Source: CAZMPJ01 sp964568455
GTDB taxonomy: Bacteria; Margulisbacteria; WOR-1; O2-12-FULL-45-9
Direction of reading: 5' to 3'
DNA: 31,240 nt
NCBI GenBank assembly: GCA_964568455.1
Contig: CAZMPJ010000013.1
Coordinates: forward strand, 1 to 31,240
Shown here: one piece after another, positions 11,301 through 19,251 of the stretch
Numbering within the stretch: position 1 is the stretch's first letter
How the letters are laid out: each line of letters begins with the position of its first letter
Position numbers and translations under genes: made by a program
The notes under the pieces: model-generated
The model's database searches: none
What the model was told of the DNA's origin: nothing
Seen by the model: only the letters and a program-made list of their open reading frames with translations

Positions 11301-11714
11301 TCCGACGGACTTGCCAATAAAGACCCCCTCTAAAAGAGTTTCGTCCCCTTGAACTTCATAACGCCTTTTAGTTAAGAAAGTTATTAATGGCTGACTATGG
11401 ATTTCTCTAGATTGGCGGCCGTTACTATTTGTTAAACCAGGAAGAGCTGGCGAAGAAAAAGTATGCTCAAGCAAAGCAATAGAAGTTGGGAAAAAGTGAA
11501 CTTCCCTAACCCCCGCTCGCTGTAAAGATAAAAGTGCATCCATTGTCTCGGGGGCAATCTTAGCTTGTTTTAATAAAGCAAGATTAAAACCATTATGAGC
11601 AACAGGCCTAATAGTTCTTAAGGCACTAAAGACTTGGCTTAATGTTGGTCCTGTATTAACTTTTCTAGTAGTTCCCTGGGCAGTAGAAGGACCACTATTG
11701 GGAGGTACTCTCAT
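8370..11714 (-). CDS. TPR-repeat protein, upstream member of a tandem paralogous pair (1114 aa)
   Basis: Long alpha-helical protein with TPR-like units through the middle and C-terminal half (for example near residues 335-385, 660-710 and about 1010-1050). The N-terminal 200 residues share a domain of unknown function with the downstream paralogue, including a conserved LPGL. It is about 280 residues longer than the paralogue, the extra length lying in the C-terminal repeat part. The start ATG is preceded by AAGGAGAG about 10 bases upstream and by a -10-like TATATA just before that, so the leader is short but does carry a ribosome-binding site, unlike several neighbours. No signal peptide. 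It follows maf by 57 bases on the same strand and may be co-transcribed with it. Function not recognised. Confidence 0.88.
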   Translation of the reverse strand: MRVPPNSGPSTAQGTTRKVNTGPTLSQVFSALRTIRPVAHNGFNLALLKQAKIAPETMDALLSLQRAGVREVHFFPTSIALLEHTFSSPALPGLTNSNGRQSREIHSQPLITFLTKRRYEVQGDETLLEGVFIGKSVGDKLVEWDKRITRPILRIATGTTREQVETAFLSTEFPDISFEKSALLIGYKKQQEQQAAPESTVNGIMAEQLQEALAARPQTIAKAVKAAFGKSLDGLASDLRGLASSIETLEGKDRKPVREALKGRLRANAAEIIRQVEEDSPKSAQKLTPLITLLKSLGTIRLGELLLAEAKEQGKLALFSLLNKQLIESAEPEEQALFYYLEGQLNEELGLSDEALECYRKAKELDNQKPYRAAIRRLKETEQAGQKAIRKEFEDLWQQIAEQQKRLLVRVGEDIFQAYRTEANPPKADAKFVFPGNTALWKALDKDAFEAARLAKDLIFPSAESVTSIAHWLLNQEEQLAVTVLEDVLISCTRAEERAAAYSVLYALQPLLEAKEVFIDLCESWLYTLLDNITHCIGNKKNILICEGFFLCLGIEAGFLFPDRMKALRFMHNLPLAAISGKAALGQLFVRPIVQRLITAPLNKMAEAGKQGGEIEAVFAAATEFAEAMPEEQGQRVLCTTHCDAAAILIQQGRHKQALVQIEAARKIDPDSWHIDKALCVYYLSQEERDQAIEHGEKALEKIQPSNQQEAAKVAMMLAHVYINRQSTAEDWQRGLELLSMAAEIRRFDAYAFGLAGSMLFTLKAVDLALDHVDKFIACFTRAQEHPYEENNAKYLIPMGLDFLEDLYPCFDMGNLRGHWNKIIEQIDKLESLAFAAIEEQQNLGDRGLLLVDLGRRLLLAGDLEKAEKILGLVIKFAKPESKASNYAKLSLAELLLSTERVQQVKPLVDELTPLKGDFDHTIKDGIFTEGVPMRASVFNLYGSFCLFCAPENDGEERNLLIKEALEAFDRAGQEGLSMATVLQQKALLYSTLENHPRALELWRKSIKADPDFITSHVNICHTLYTDLNDPSRAEEAITALASAILRMQGAKSSVLLDINVYKLIIGFYVSTYASPTLLTLLQQLHKSQSYQPFIWQALASLKKIPEELKNLTQ

Positions 11715-11771
11715 TTGGTAATCTCTCCTTCTTATATAGGTGACAAATTCAGACGTATATATATCGATAGA

Positions 11772-12347
11772 TTATTGGGGAAATTTCACTGTTTTTAGTA
11801 ATTTGGAGAGTAGTTTAAGTGGCAATCCCACTACATTATTATAGTCACCATTGATTTTCTTAATAAATTCGCCCTCAATTTCCTGAATTCCATAAGAACC
11901 CGCTTTATCCAAGGGTTTTCCGCTTTCAACATAGTCTTGGATGGTTTTGTCTGAAACTTTTTTCATAGTAACTTTGGTTACTCCATAATCAGCAACTTTG
12001 TGAAACGTTTCACAATCTATGATTGCTATTGCCGTGATAACTTTATGAGTTTTGCCAGAAAGCATTTTTAGCATTTTATAAGCATCTTTTTTGTTTTTCG
12101 GTTTACCCAATATCTTTTTACCCAGCACTACAATTGTATCTGCTCCGATTATAATGGCGTTTTTTTTCTTTTTTGCCACATCCTCTGCTTTAGCTAAGGC
12201 TGCTTTTATGGCAAAACCTTCGGGAGTTTTTGATTTTAACTTTGCTTCGTCCACTGCACTGGGGAGGATTTTGAAGCTTTTAATGATTTTCTTTAAAAGT
12301 AATTTTCTGCGAGGAGAAGCGGAGGCTAGGATGATGGTTTCTTTCAT
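11772..12347 (-). CDS. maf: Maf/YhdE family nucleoside triphosphate pyrophosphatase
   Basis: 191 residues, the normal length. Family signatures are visible: SASPRR at 9-14, which contacts the nucleotide; GADT at 68-71 with the catalytic Asp; GKP at 81-83; and the closing motif DKAGSYGIQ at 147-155. Maf proteins hydrolyse dTTP/UTP or modified nucleotides to the monophosphate plus pyrophosphate in the cytoplasm and act as house-cleaning enzymes, some with effects on cell division. The protein is unusually Lys-rich. A TATAAT lies 10 bases before the ATG, so it can be transcribed separately from the kinase gene that ends 30 bases upstream; the TPR pair follows on the same strand. The subclass (dTTP/UTP type against the m7GTP type) is not certain from sequence alone. 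Confidence 0.93.
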   Translation of the reverse strand: MKETIILASASPRRKLLLKKIIKSFKILPSAVDEAKLKSKTPEGFAIKAALAKAEDVAKKKKNAIIIGADTIVVLGKKILGKPKNKKDAYKMLKMLSGKTHKVITAIAIIDCETFHKVADYGVTKVTMKKVSDKTIQDYVESGKPLDKAGSYGIQEIEGEFIKKINGDYNNVVGLPLKLLSKLLKTVKFPQ

Positions 12348-12357
12348 AATAACTTAT

Positions 12358-12363
12358 ATTATA
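12358..12363 (-). promoter_or_regulatory. -10 element (TATAAT) for maf
   Basis: Perfect TATAAT on the minus strand, 10 bases before the maf start codon. The predicted leader is only about 3-4 bases and lacks a Shine-Dalgarno sequence. No convincing -35 was found. Confidence 0.5.
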
Positions 12364-12377
12364 CTCTATTAATGGTC

Positions 12378-13334
12378 CTACGCTATGGTACCAGCTAAGA
12401 CTTTTTCTCTTAAAGTTTCAAGATCTTGTACTATTTCTTGTTGAAAAAGGACTGCCTTTTCTTCTTCTCTTAGTTCTTCTAAGGTGAGCTTTGCTTCTCT
12501 ATGCCCTAGTCCTTTAATGCGAAGCAGCCAGGTGGTTTTTTCTAATGCTAAAAGATTTTTTAAATATTGTATATAAGATTGAATAATTATTTCATAAAAA
12601 TTGTTTGGCGAAGAAGGTTCTGTTTTTTGTTCATCAAAATAGCCCCTTATTTGTGAGCGGAGAAAAAAACTAGTATAACTCCAGTCTTGCTGCCATAAGT
12701 AGACGCCAAAGTCTAATAAGGCGCTATGACTTTGATGCAGGGCATAACACCCCTCTAATAAAAGAAAATTATGTTTTATAGGCGGGAAAAAGAATTCTTG
12801 TGAGCCGTCAAAAGAGTTTCTATTATATAATCCATCTATTGTAACTTCTTGGAGAGGAGAGCGGCTTGTAATGGTCTGTAATATTTGTGGCAAGCGATCT
12901 AAATTATACCAAAAGGCAGGGTCGTGATAATCTGCTTCTTGAGGGCTGCCTGGTTCCGTTGATAAATTTTTGTGTTGGCCGGTCAAAAGCTCATCCATTT
13001 GAAATACTTGAGCAAAACAAGGTTCTCTCAACTCATGACCTGCATTTAAGTTCAGATAATTAGCAAGCTTGCGAGCAAAAAAGCTTTTGCCTGTGCCTGG
13101 AGAGCCATCAATTCCAATTATGATGGGAGGGCACGGGAGCGACCTTTTTTTTGCAGCCTGAATAGCTGTGTATGCAATCTGCCAGAAAAAATCTATTTCT
13201 TTGTCTTCTCCCCAAAGAACAAGGCCTCGGCCACGCTTTCTTACTTCTTTCGGATCATAATCTGTTACTGCGCGGTTGAACGGCTTTCTGGATCTAAGAA
13301 AAAGCGGTGGTTTCCGGGATGCTACTTTCATCAT
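12378..13334 (-). CDS. P-loop kinase, uridine kinase/phosphoribulokinase/pantothenate kinase superfamily
   Basis: 318 residues. A Walker A motif GSPGTGKS (77-84) follows a hydrophobic strand (IIIGID). An Asp in FQMDELL (111-117) sits where this superfamily has its substrate-binding Asp. There is an HDPAFWYNLDRL segment (137-148) resembling the uridine kinase/PRK pattern of 'HP-Asp-hydrophobic', and LLLEGCYALH (191-200) matches the conserved strand carrying EG. The first 60 residues are an extra basic N-terminal part. The family phosphorylates small hydroxyl substrates (uridine, ribulose-5-P, pantothenate, glycerate); the substrate here cannot be told. ATG at 13334 is chosen because a CGATAA promoter sits directly before it; a second in-frame ATG follows at 13331. 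It is divergent from the peptidase gene at 13410. Confidence 0.82.
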   Translation of the reverse strand: MMKVASRKPPLFLRSRKPFNRAVTDYDPKEVRKRGRGLVLWGEDKEIDFFWQIAYTAIQAAKKRSLPCPPIIIGIDGSPGTGKSFFARKLANYLNLNAGHELREPCFAQVFQMDELLTGQHKNLSTEPGSPQEADYHDPAFWYNLDRLPQILQTITSRSPLQEVTIDGLYNRNSFDGSQEFFFPPIKHNFLLLEGCYALHQSHSALLDFGVYLWQQDWSYTSFFLRSQIRGYFDEQKTEPSSPNNFYEIIIQSYIQYLKNLLALEKTTWLLRIKGLGHREAKLTLEELREEEKAVLFQQEIVQDLETLREKVLAGTIA

Positions 13335-13343
13335 AGTACTTAT

Positions 13344-13371
13344 TTATCGGAAGAAAAAACAGCAAATTTCA
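13344..13371 (-). promoter_or_regulatory. Sigma-28-like promoter motif, site 1 (kinase gene)
   Basis: On the minus strand: TGAAATTT (13371-13364), 14-base spacer, CGATAA (13349-13344, extended to CGATAAATA), then nine bases to the ATG. Same arrangement as the other six sites. Confidence 0.6.
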
Positions 13372-13392
13372 GGTTAAGAGCAAAATATTTGA

Positions 13393-13401
13393 TGTTATAA
13401 T
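13393..13401 (+). promoter_or_regulatory. Extended -10 promoter (TGTTATAAT) of the barrel-peptidase gene
   Basis: TGT-TATAAT ends eight bases before the ATG at 13410; no Shine-Dalgarno sequence. The mRNA should be leaderless or carry one or two bases of leader. It is divergent from the sigma-28-like promoter at 13344-13371 in a 75-base shared intergenic region. Confidence 0.6.
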
Positions 13402-13409
13402 AGCAAAGA

Positions 13410-15929
13410 ATGAAGAAAATCATTGGTTATATTACTGTTTTATGGTTATTAACTTCTTGTGTGTTTGCCATCTCAATCTTTGACTGGAAAACCATTGAAA
13501 CCCAGGATTTTGAAGTTTTTTATCCCAAAGGCTATGAGTTTCAAGCCAAAGAAGTGCTTTATTATCTGGAAAAATACCAGCCGCAGGTTAAAAAGTTAAC
13601 GGGCAACCAGAATAAATTTAAAACTAGAGTGGTAATTCAAGACACTGGCATGCTGGCTAATGGTTATGCCGATTCAATTAATACTAAAATCAGTGTTTTT
13701 ACTTATAACCCATATCCATCAGCAACCCAAAGCTGGCAAAGATTAGTCAGTGTACATGAGTTAATTCATATCAATCAATTTTTGAATGTTTCTGGGCCAA
13801 GCAAGGCTTTAACCGCTATCTTTGGCAACGCTTATTCTCCCAACACTATTATTCCTCTGTGGATGGTAGAAGGAATTACGGTTTATGGTGAGTCGCAAGT
13901 TACTCCTTACGAAGGCCGCTTAAATTATGGTTATTATAATGCCATTGTTTCTGCCCAGGCTAAGGCGGGTAAATTACCTGATGTTTCCCAGGCTAACTAT
14001 TCCTTCCAAAGATATCCAGGTGATTTTTATTATAACTATGGCGGTGTGTTTTTTGATTATTTAGCCAAAACCTATGGCGAAGACAAGTTTGCCCAGTTTT
14101 TTAAATTATATGGCCAATATTATTGGGTTCCGTTTATTGGCGCAGCCTCTCCTTTTTATGGTCTTGATTATGCCGCTATAAATGTTTACGGCCGGCCTTT
14201 TCCTGTGCTTTTTTACGAATGGAAAAAGTATGAAGAGCAAAAGGCTAAAGATTGGGAAATTGATGGAGAATTACTTCAATCCACAGATGGGCTTTATCAA
14301 TCTTCTTATTTAACCGCCCAAGACAGCAAGCTTTATTATTTTAAACGACAAACCATGGCTAACGGGCCATTTACTTATTACTCTTTTCAAGATTTAATTG
14401 AGCAAGACTCTGGTTCTAATCAAAAAACCATTATTGATTCTGAAACTGCCAGCGCCTTAACTTATGTTAAGAAACTTGGCAATAAACTTTATCTAGCTTA
14501 CTTAGATTCTGCTTATGGATTTGCTAATGTTGATTATAGTGGTCGAGGATCTGTTGCAATTGTTTATGCTAGGGACCTAACAACCGGGAAACGAAAATAT
14601 ATTTTCACCGATGAACTAAACGACTTTGTGCTTTTAGACAATCAAAAAATTATTTATGTGAAACAAAGAAAAGATGCTTTTGGTAGCGAGATTTGGAAAT
14701 ATTCTAATGGCAGAAAAGAAAGAATTAGTGAAAGCAATCAATTAATCGGCCAAATTTTGACTTATAAAGACAAACTTATAGTTGTTAGCCAAAAAAGGGC
14801 AGGGTCCTGGAATATTAATTATTTAAATCAGGATGATTTTTCCTTAACCCCTATTATTGCCGGGCCCTGGCATGAATATAATGCAAAAATTGTGGGTGAC
14901 AAACTCTATTACACTTCAAATTGTGACCGTAAAGTGCAAACTTATGAACATGATTTAATTTCTGAGGCCAATTCAAAATTATCTGCTGGTAGTTTTAGTG
15001 ACGACGGAGTGGTGGTTGATGGTCAATTGTATTTTTTGGGAGTTTCTGCTGAGGGAAAATATTTATATAAAACAGAATTGCAAAGAAAGCCTTTTAATTG
15101 TATTACTCAAGATCCGGATACAGAATATTATTTTGAATTTGAGCCCAAAGAGAATAATGCTTTAGCCAGTAACTTAAAATATGCGCTTTGGCCTACGCTT
15201 CGGTTTTTTCCTTTGTTGGCTGGCGGACAAGATGGACTAGGTTACAATCAATATAATATTTATTATGCCAGTGATGGTGGCTTAGACTTTGCAATTTCTT
15301 CCAAGCTTTTTATGCCGATTGATTTAACTTATTACAATACTTACTCTGTGGGTGAAAGAAAACACGCCTTAACCGCTTCTTATCCAGCTTATCTTAGTTC
15401 ACGCAGAGGATTGTCAGCCTTATATTTAACCATGAGTACTGATTTTGCTAAAGTTTCACCCGGAATTACGGCTAGCCTTTCGGCTCCACGCAATAAGGTT
15501 AATTTACTTTTGCAAAATGACTGGTCAGATGGTGGCATAAATGCTTCTTTAAGCCATACTTATTTGCTGGATGAAGGCAGCCTTAGTAGTTCTATAAATC
15601 TTTTTGCTGATTTTGATAAAACAAGATATGTAAGAGGTTTTCCCGCGGTTTCAGTTAAAAATACTACTGGCTATTTTGTTGGTCTGCAATGTTTGCGCAG
15701 GATTGCCAAAGTGCGTTATGGTTTGTGGAATCCCAATATTTTTATAGGCGATATTTATGGCGGACCTTTTGTTGAATTATTAGATATGAATCAAGCCATA
15801 TCTTCAATTGGTTATGAAGTGCAATTTGAAGCTGGCATGGGGTTTTGGATTAATTTTGTTCCCAAAATTGGAATTACCTATGCCAATCAAGAAACCCGCG
15901 GCTATTATAGTTTTGGGATTAGTTTTTAA
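13410..15929 (+). CDS. Secreted gluzincin-type (MA clan) metallopeptidase with C-terminal outer-membrane beta-barrel
   Basis: 839 residues. A signal peptide (MKKIIGYITVLWLLTSCVFA) precedes the mature part; cleavage after VFA is likely, although LTSC also resembles a lipobox. The zinc site is HELIH at residues 116-120, with the downstream Glu in PLWMVEGITVYGE (E154), the usual layout of the peptidase MA-like gluzincins. A middle part (about 270-580) has repeating beta strands that may form a propeller-like domain. The last 230 residues are rich in alternating aromatic/polar strands and the protein ends in ISF; a terminal Phe is typical of BAM-assembled outer-membrane barrels. This suggests a surface- or periplasm-facing peptidase anchored in the outer membrane. 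The substrate is unknown. The gene ends one base before the convergent antiporter gene's stop. Confidence 0.82.
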   Translation: MKKIIGYITVLWLLTSCVFAISIFDWKTIETQDFEVFYPKGYEFQAKEVLYYLEKYQPQVKKLTGNQNKFKTRVVIQDTGMLANGYADSINTKISVFTYNPYPSATQSWQRLVSVHELIHINQFLNVSGPSKALTAIFGNAYSPNTIIPLWMVEGITVYGESQVTPYEGRLNYGYYNAIVSAQAKAGKLPDVSQANYSFQRYPGDFYYNYGGVFFDYLAKTYGEDKFAQFFKLYGQYYWVPFIGAASPFYGLDYAAINVYGRPFPVLFYEWKKYEEQKAKDWEIDGELLQSTDGLYQSSYLTAQDSKLYYFKRQTMANGPFTYYSFQDLIEQDSGSNQKTIIDSETASALTYVKKLGNKLYLAYLDSAYGFANVDYSGRGSVAIVYARDLTTGKRKYIFTDELNDFVLLDNQKIIYVKQRKDAFGSEIWKYSNGRKERISESNQLIGQILTYKDKLIVVSQKRAGSWNINYLNQDDFSLTPIIAGPWHEYNAKIVGDKLYYTSNCDRKVQTYEHDLISEANSKLSAGSFSDDGVVVDGQLYFLGVSAEGKYLYKTELQRKPFNCITQDPDTEYYFEFEPKENNALASNLKYALWPTLRFFPLLAGGQDGLGYNQYNIYYASDGGLDFAISSKLFMPIDLTYYNTYSVGERKHALTASYPAYLSSRRGLSALYLTMSTDFAKVSPGITASLSAPRNKVNLLLQNDWSDGGINASLSHTYLLDEGSLSSSINLFADFDKTRYVRGFPAVSVKNTTGYFVGLQCLRRIAKVRYGLWNPNIFIGDIYGGPFVELLDMNQAISSIGYEVQFEAGMGFWINFVPKIGITYANQETRGYYSFGISF

Positions 15930-15930
15930 G

Positions 15931-17616
15931 CTACCTTAAAAAATTAACAATCACTGTTCCCCAAATGGTTAAGAGCACATTACCAAAAGCATATGGCACA
16001 GTGTAGCCCAGCACTGGAGCAGCGCTGTCAGCTTCTTCTTTGACCGAGTTAAGCGCGGCGGTAATGGTTCCTGCTCCTGTTAAAGCGCCAAACAATAAAA
16101 CTGGATTAAGTTTTAAAATATAGCGGCCAAAAATTAAACCAATAATCATTGGTGTCAGGGTTAAAATCACACCGGCAAAAAAGACCGAAAGCCCAGTGGT
16201 TTGTAATGCTTTTAAAGCAGCTGGGCCGGCGCTCAATCCAATCGAAGCAATAAATAAGTTTAAGCCCAAGTCAGTAAAAATCCATTGTGCTCCTTCGGGA
16301 ATTTGGCCAAAAGTAGGGTGCATGGCTCTAAGCCAGCCAAAAAGTAAACCTGAAACCAGAACTCCACCCCCAACCCCCAATGTAATTGGGATGCCCATGA
16401 TAGGAATAGAAATTAGGCCTAATAAAATTCCCAACACACAACCCCAACCAACCATAACCAGGTCAGTGGTATTAGTAGGCCGTTCTGCATAACCCAGGAG
16501 CTTAACTGCTTTTTCTACTTCACCTTGAGTCCCGGCAATCTGCAGCACATCACCTCGTTTTAAAACCAGGTTGCGAGCCAAAGGAATTTCGTGCCCAGCC
16601 CGAGTAATCCTTCTTAAGAAAATTCCATGACCATATTGTTGGCTAATCTCGCCCAAGGTTTTTCCAGCAGCTTCCTTTTTTAAAACACAAACATCGATAA
16701 TTTCTCCAATTAAATTTAAAATCTTTTTATCGTCAATTTCGCGGCCGATAATTTCTATTGCCTTAATAATGCTTTGACGGCTGCCCACTAGAGCAACCAG
16801 ATCATTTGTTTGGATAATGGTTTCTGGCTTTACTTCTAAAAGAACTTCTCCTCTTTTTATTTTTTCAATGGCAACTTTAGCAGGAAACATTTTTTCAATT
16901 TCTTTTACTGGTTTGCCAATAACGCTGTTATTGGTAACCTGATAAGCTCTTAAATTAATTTGTTTGTACCAGGCAAAAAGTTCTGGGCTTTTACCTAAAT
17001 CATCTGATCCACCCGACATTTCTCTCTCTAATTTTTCTGCTTCAGCTTTTAAGTTAAGCCCCATTAATTTTGGAACCAATTTAAAAAACAGGATTAGACC
17101 GGCTGTTCCAAAAATATAAGTAATAGCATAGGCAATGGCGACGTTATTTTGGAAAAGAGCTTTTTGAGCGGCAGAGATAGATAGCTGACTGATAGCTCCA
17201 TCTGCAACACCAATGGTAGAAGATTGGGTCATAGCACCGGCAAGTAGGCCAGCAGCTGTGCCTGGATCAAAATTAAATATTTTGCCCAAACTAATTGCGG
17301 TTATAAGTCCGGTAATAGCCACTACTAAAGATATCCATATATAATGTAAGCCTTCTTTTTTAAGCGCGCCAAAGAATTGCGGGCCAACCTTGTAGCCAAT
17401 AGCGAAAATAAATAGAGCAAAGCCGAATTGTTGCAAGATGTCGGCAATTTGCAAGCCAATTTGGCCCAGAACTAAGGATACTAGTAAGACCGAAGCAGTT
17501 GAACCAAGGTTAAAGCCAAAAAACTTAATTTTTCCAACGTAATAACCAATACCAATAGCTAAAAATAGAACTAGTTCAGGGTATTGTCTACAAGTTTGGA
17601 CAAAAAAATCAAACAT
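15931..17616 (-). CDS. aspT: Aspartate:alanine antiporter, AAE transporter family
   Basis: Exchanges external aspartate for internal alanine across the inner membrane. The layout is that of the AAE family: about five hydrophobic segments, a hydrophilic middle of about 190 residues with two RCK_C/TrkA_C-like domains, then further membrane segments. Duplicated AAE motifs are seen: GAMTQSSTIGVADGAI in the first half, and GAGTITAALNSV followed by APVLGYTVPYAFGN in the second. The frame can begin at 17631 (MEEKIMFDFF), but a strong GGAGG sits eight bases before the ATG at 17616, and that ATG overlaps the stop of the decarboxylase gene (TAATG); so 17616 is the better start, giving 561 residues against about 543 in Tetragenococcus AspT. 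The coupling with the decarboxylase strongly supports aspartate/alanine exchange rather than another AAE substrate. Confidence 0.9.
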   Translation of the reverse strand: MFDFFVQTCRQYPELVLFLAIGIGYYVGKIKFFGFNLGSTASVLLVSLVLGQIGLQIADILQQFGFALFIFAIGYKVGPQFFGALKKEGLHYIWISLVVAITGLITAISLGKIFNFDPGTAAGLLAGAMTQSSTIGVADGAISQLSISAAQKALFQNNVAIAYAITYIFGTAGLILFFKLVPKLMGLNLKAEAEKLEREMSGGSDDLGKSPELFAWYKQINLRAYQVTNNSVIGKPVKEIEKMFPAKVAIEKIKRGEVLLEVKPETIIQTNDLVALVGSRQSIIKAIEIIGREIDDKKILNLIGEIIDVCVLKKEAAGKTLGEISQQYGHGIFLRRITRAGHEIPLARNLVLKRGDVLQIAGTQGEVEKAVKLLGYAERPTNTTDLVMVGWGCVLGILLGLISIPIMGIPITLGVGGGVLVSGLLFGWLRAMHPTFGQIPEGAQWIFTDLGLNLFIASIGLSAGPAALKALQTTGLSVFFAGVILTLTPMIIGLIFGRYILKLNPVLLFGALTGAGTITAALNSVKEEADSAAPVLGYTVPYAFGNVLLTIWGTVIVNFLR

Positions 17617-19187
17617 TATCTTTTCCTCCATTGTTTGTAATAATCTTTAAGCAGTTCACTTACCCCTTTACCAATTTTGGCATAAGCTGATTCAGCTAAG
17701 TTAGCCAGAGAAACCCGGATAGACATGTTGGGGGCATCAAACCCGCCGCCGTCCATTAAAACGATACCTTTTTCTTTTGCCAGTCTCCAGACAAAGTCGA
17801 TTGGCTCGTGTTTTCTTACCAGCCAGTGCGAAAAGGCTTTGCCAAAGCGCTGGGCAGCTAAAGCTGGGATATCAATTGTGGTGTAATAGTGGGCGTCGAG
17901 TTCGTTTTTTGGAGGAGTTAGACCTAAAGAGTTGTAAAGCAGGTCAAACCTTCTTTTGACGATTAATTGGGCTTCTTTTTTGTAAAGATCTTTTGTATCA
18001 AGTAAGCAATATAGAGAAAAGAAAACCATTAAAACTTGTTGTGGGGTAGAAAGCCCGGCAGTGTGGTGCAGGGCGACTGACCTACTATCGGCTACCATGC
18101 GGTCAATTAATTTCATTTTAGCCGGGTTAAGGTTAACCGTGCTGTAGCGTTTAATTAAATCCTGTTTGGTTTTCTTGGGCAGTTTTGCAATCTTTTTGTC
18201 AAAAACATTTCTTTGATGCAATCCAATTACTCCCAATCTCCAGCCAGTGGCTCCAAAATATTTTGAAAAAGAATATACTAATATAGTATTGTAAGGGGCA
18301 ACCGCGGCCAGCGATTGAAAACCGTTTACAAAAGTTCCATAAACATCATCAGTTAATAAAATTAAGTCTTTTCGCTTGGTTTTAACCAGTTTAGCGATTT
18401 TTTTAAGTGAATTTAGGTGCATGGCAACGGAGGTTGGGTTAGAGGGGTGGACTAAAAAGAAAGCCTTGACCTTTGGATCTTCTAATTTCTTAATTTCTGA
18501 ATCAGGATATTGCCAATCATCATTTTCATCCTGTTTAATTAAGACTTCTACAAATTTATAGTCACCCAATCTTGGAATTTCAATATAAGGAGTAAAAATG
18601 GGGGTGCCAATGGCGATTTTATCGCCTTTATGCAACAGTTTGTTTTCCATTAAAGAATTAAAAATATAATCCATAGCAGCGGTGCCGCCTTCAGTGGCAA
18701 ATAGATCAAATTGCGGCTTAATTTTCATTTCTTGTTCCAAATATTTATGCACAATCTTTTCGCAAATGGCCAGCATCCGATCTGGAGTAGGGTAGTGGTC
18801 ACCCAGAATAGCGTCAGTTATTTCAAAAACAAACTCATTAGCGTCAATCTTTAAATTGTTAGCCACATGATTAAGTGCTTGTTTTAAGAATTTAACTTCA
18901 GGTAGTTTGCTTTTTTTGTTTAGGAAGGATCTGAGTCTTTTTGCCAGGCCTTTTTTCTCTGGTTGATTGCCCAATCTTGGTAAATGTTTGATCCTTTCTG
19001 ACTCTTCCAAAGCAAAAATGCCAAATTGAAAAAAAGCTTTACGCGGAATCATGGTAACCCAGTTAGGATTGCCTCTGCCAGCGTTTAGCATGGTTTTTTC
19101 TGAGCGGGTTTGGGCCATTTCAATTAATTTGTTTTTTAGTTCAAAAGGGCTTAATTTTTCGTATTTTTTTTCTTGGGTTTTAGTCAT
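17616..19187 (-). CDS. aspD: Aspartate 4-decarboxylase / aspartate aminotransferase, PLP fold type I
   Basis: 523 residues, matching AspD (about 530) and much longer than ordinary aspartate aminotransferases (about 400). The PLP site is complete: K309 in SFSKYFGATGWRLG, N250 in HPSNPTS, D280 and Y283 in TDDVYGTF, and an Arg in the SIRVSLANL segment near the end that should bind the substrate carboxylate. An extra N-terminal segment (1-100, NAGRGNPNW) and the insertion after the PLP-Lys are typical of the bifunctional AspD type. The enzyme releases CO2 from L-aspartate to form L-alanine in the cytoplasm, using a proton. Translationally coupled to the antiporter that follows, it completes an aspartate-in/alanine-out cycle that generates a proton-motive force. 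It has a conventional leader: TATACT -10 and AAGGAGG seven bases before the ATG. Confidence 0.92.
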   Translation of the reverse strand: MTKTQEKKYEKLSPFELKNKLIEMAQTRSEKTMLNAGRGNPNWVTMIPRKAFFQFGIFALEESERIKHLPRLGNQPEKKGLAKRLRSFLNKKSKLPEVKFLKQALNHVANNLKIDANEFVFEITDAILGDHYPTPDRMLAICEKIVHKYLEQEMKIKPQFDLFATEGGTAAMDYIFNSLMENKLLHKGDKIAIGTPIFTPYIEIPRLGDYKFVEVLIKQDENDDWQYPDSEIKKLEDPKVKAFFLVHPSNPTSVAMHLNSLKKIAKLVKTKRKDLILLTDDVYGTFVNGFQSLAAVAPYNTILVYSFSKYFGATGWRLGVIGLHQRNVFDKKIAKLPKKTKQDLIKRYSTVNLNPAKMKLIDRMVADSRSVALHHTAGLSTPQQVLMVFFSLYCLLDTKDLYKKEAQLIVKRRFDLLYNSLGLTPPKNELDAHYYTTIDIPALAAQRFGKAFSHWLVRKHEPIDFVWRLAKEKGIVLMDGGGFDAPNMSIRVSLANLAESAYAKIGKGVSELLKDYYKQWRKR

Positions 19188-19194
19188 AATGATT

Positions 19195-19218
19195 CCTCCT
19201 TGTTTTGTAAATAGTATA
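19195..19218 (-). promoter_or_regulatory. -10 (TATACT) and Shine-Dalgarno (GGAGG) of aspD-aspT
   Basis: On the minus strand, TATACT at 19218-19213 is followed by AAGGAGG with GGAGG at 19199-19195, seven bases from the ATG at 19187. This is the clearest conventional leader with a strong ribosome-binding site in the window. The -35 is weak. Confidence 0.55.
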
Positions 19219-19251
19219 GCAAAAAAGCAGGCAAAATGACGATTTTTTTAC

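Noticed and set aside
11715..11771. Plus-strand TGACAAATT...CGATAG upstream-looking motif
   Set aside because: Both flanking genes are on the minus strand, there is no plus-strand gene downstream, and the halves match poorly.
16690..16735. CGATAA hexamers inside the antiporter gene
   Set aside because: There is no TGAAATTT at the required spacing on either strand; treated as background and used as a control for the promoter motif.
17617..17631. Upstream ATG at 17631 for the antiporter
   Set aside because: It would place the strong GGAGG inside the coding sequence; the ATG at 17616 has that GGAGG at ideal distance and forms the TAATG overlap.
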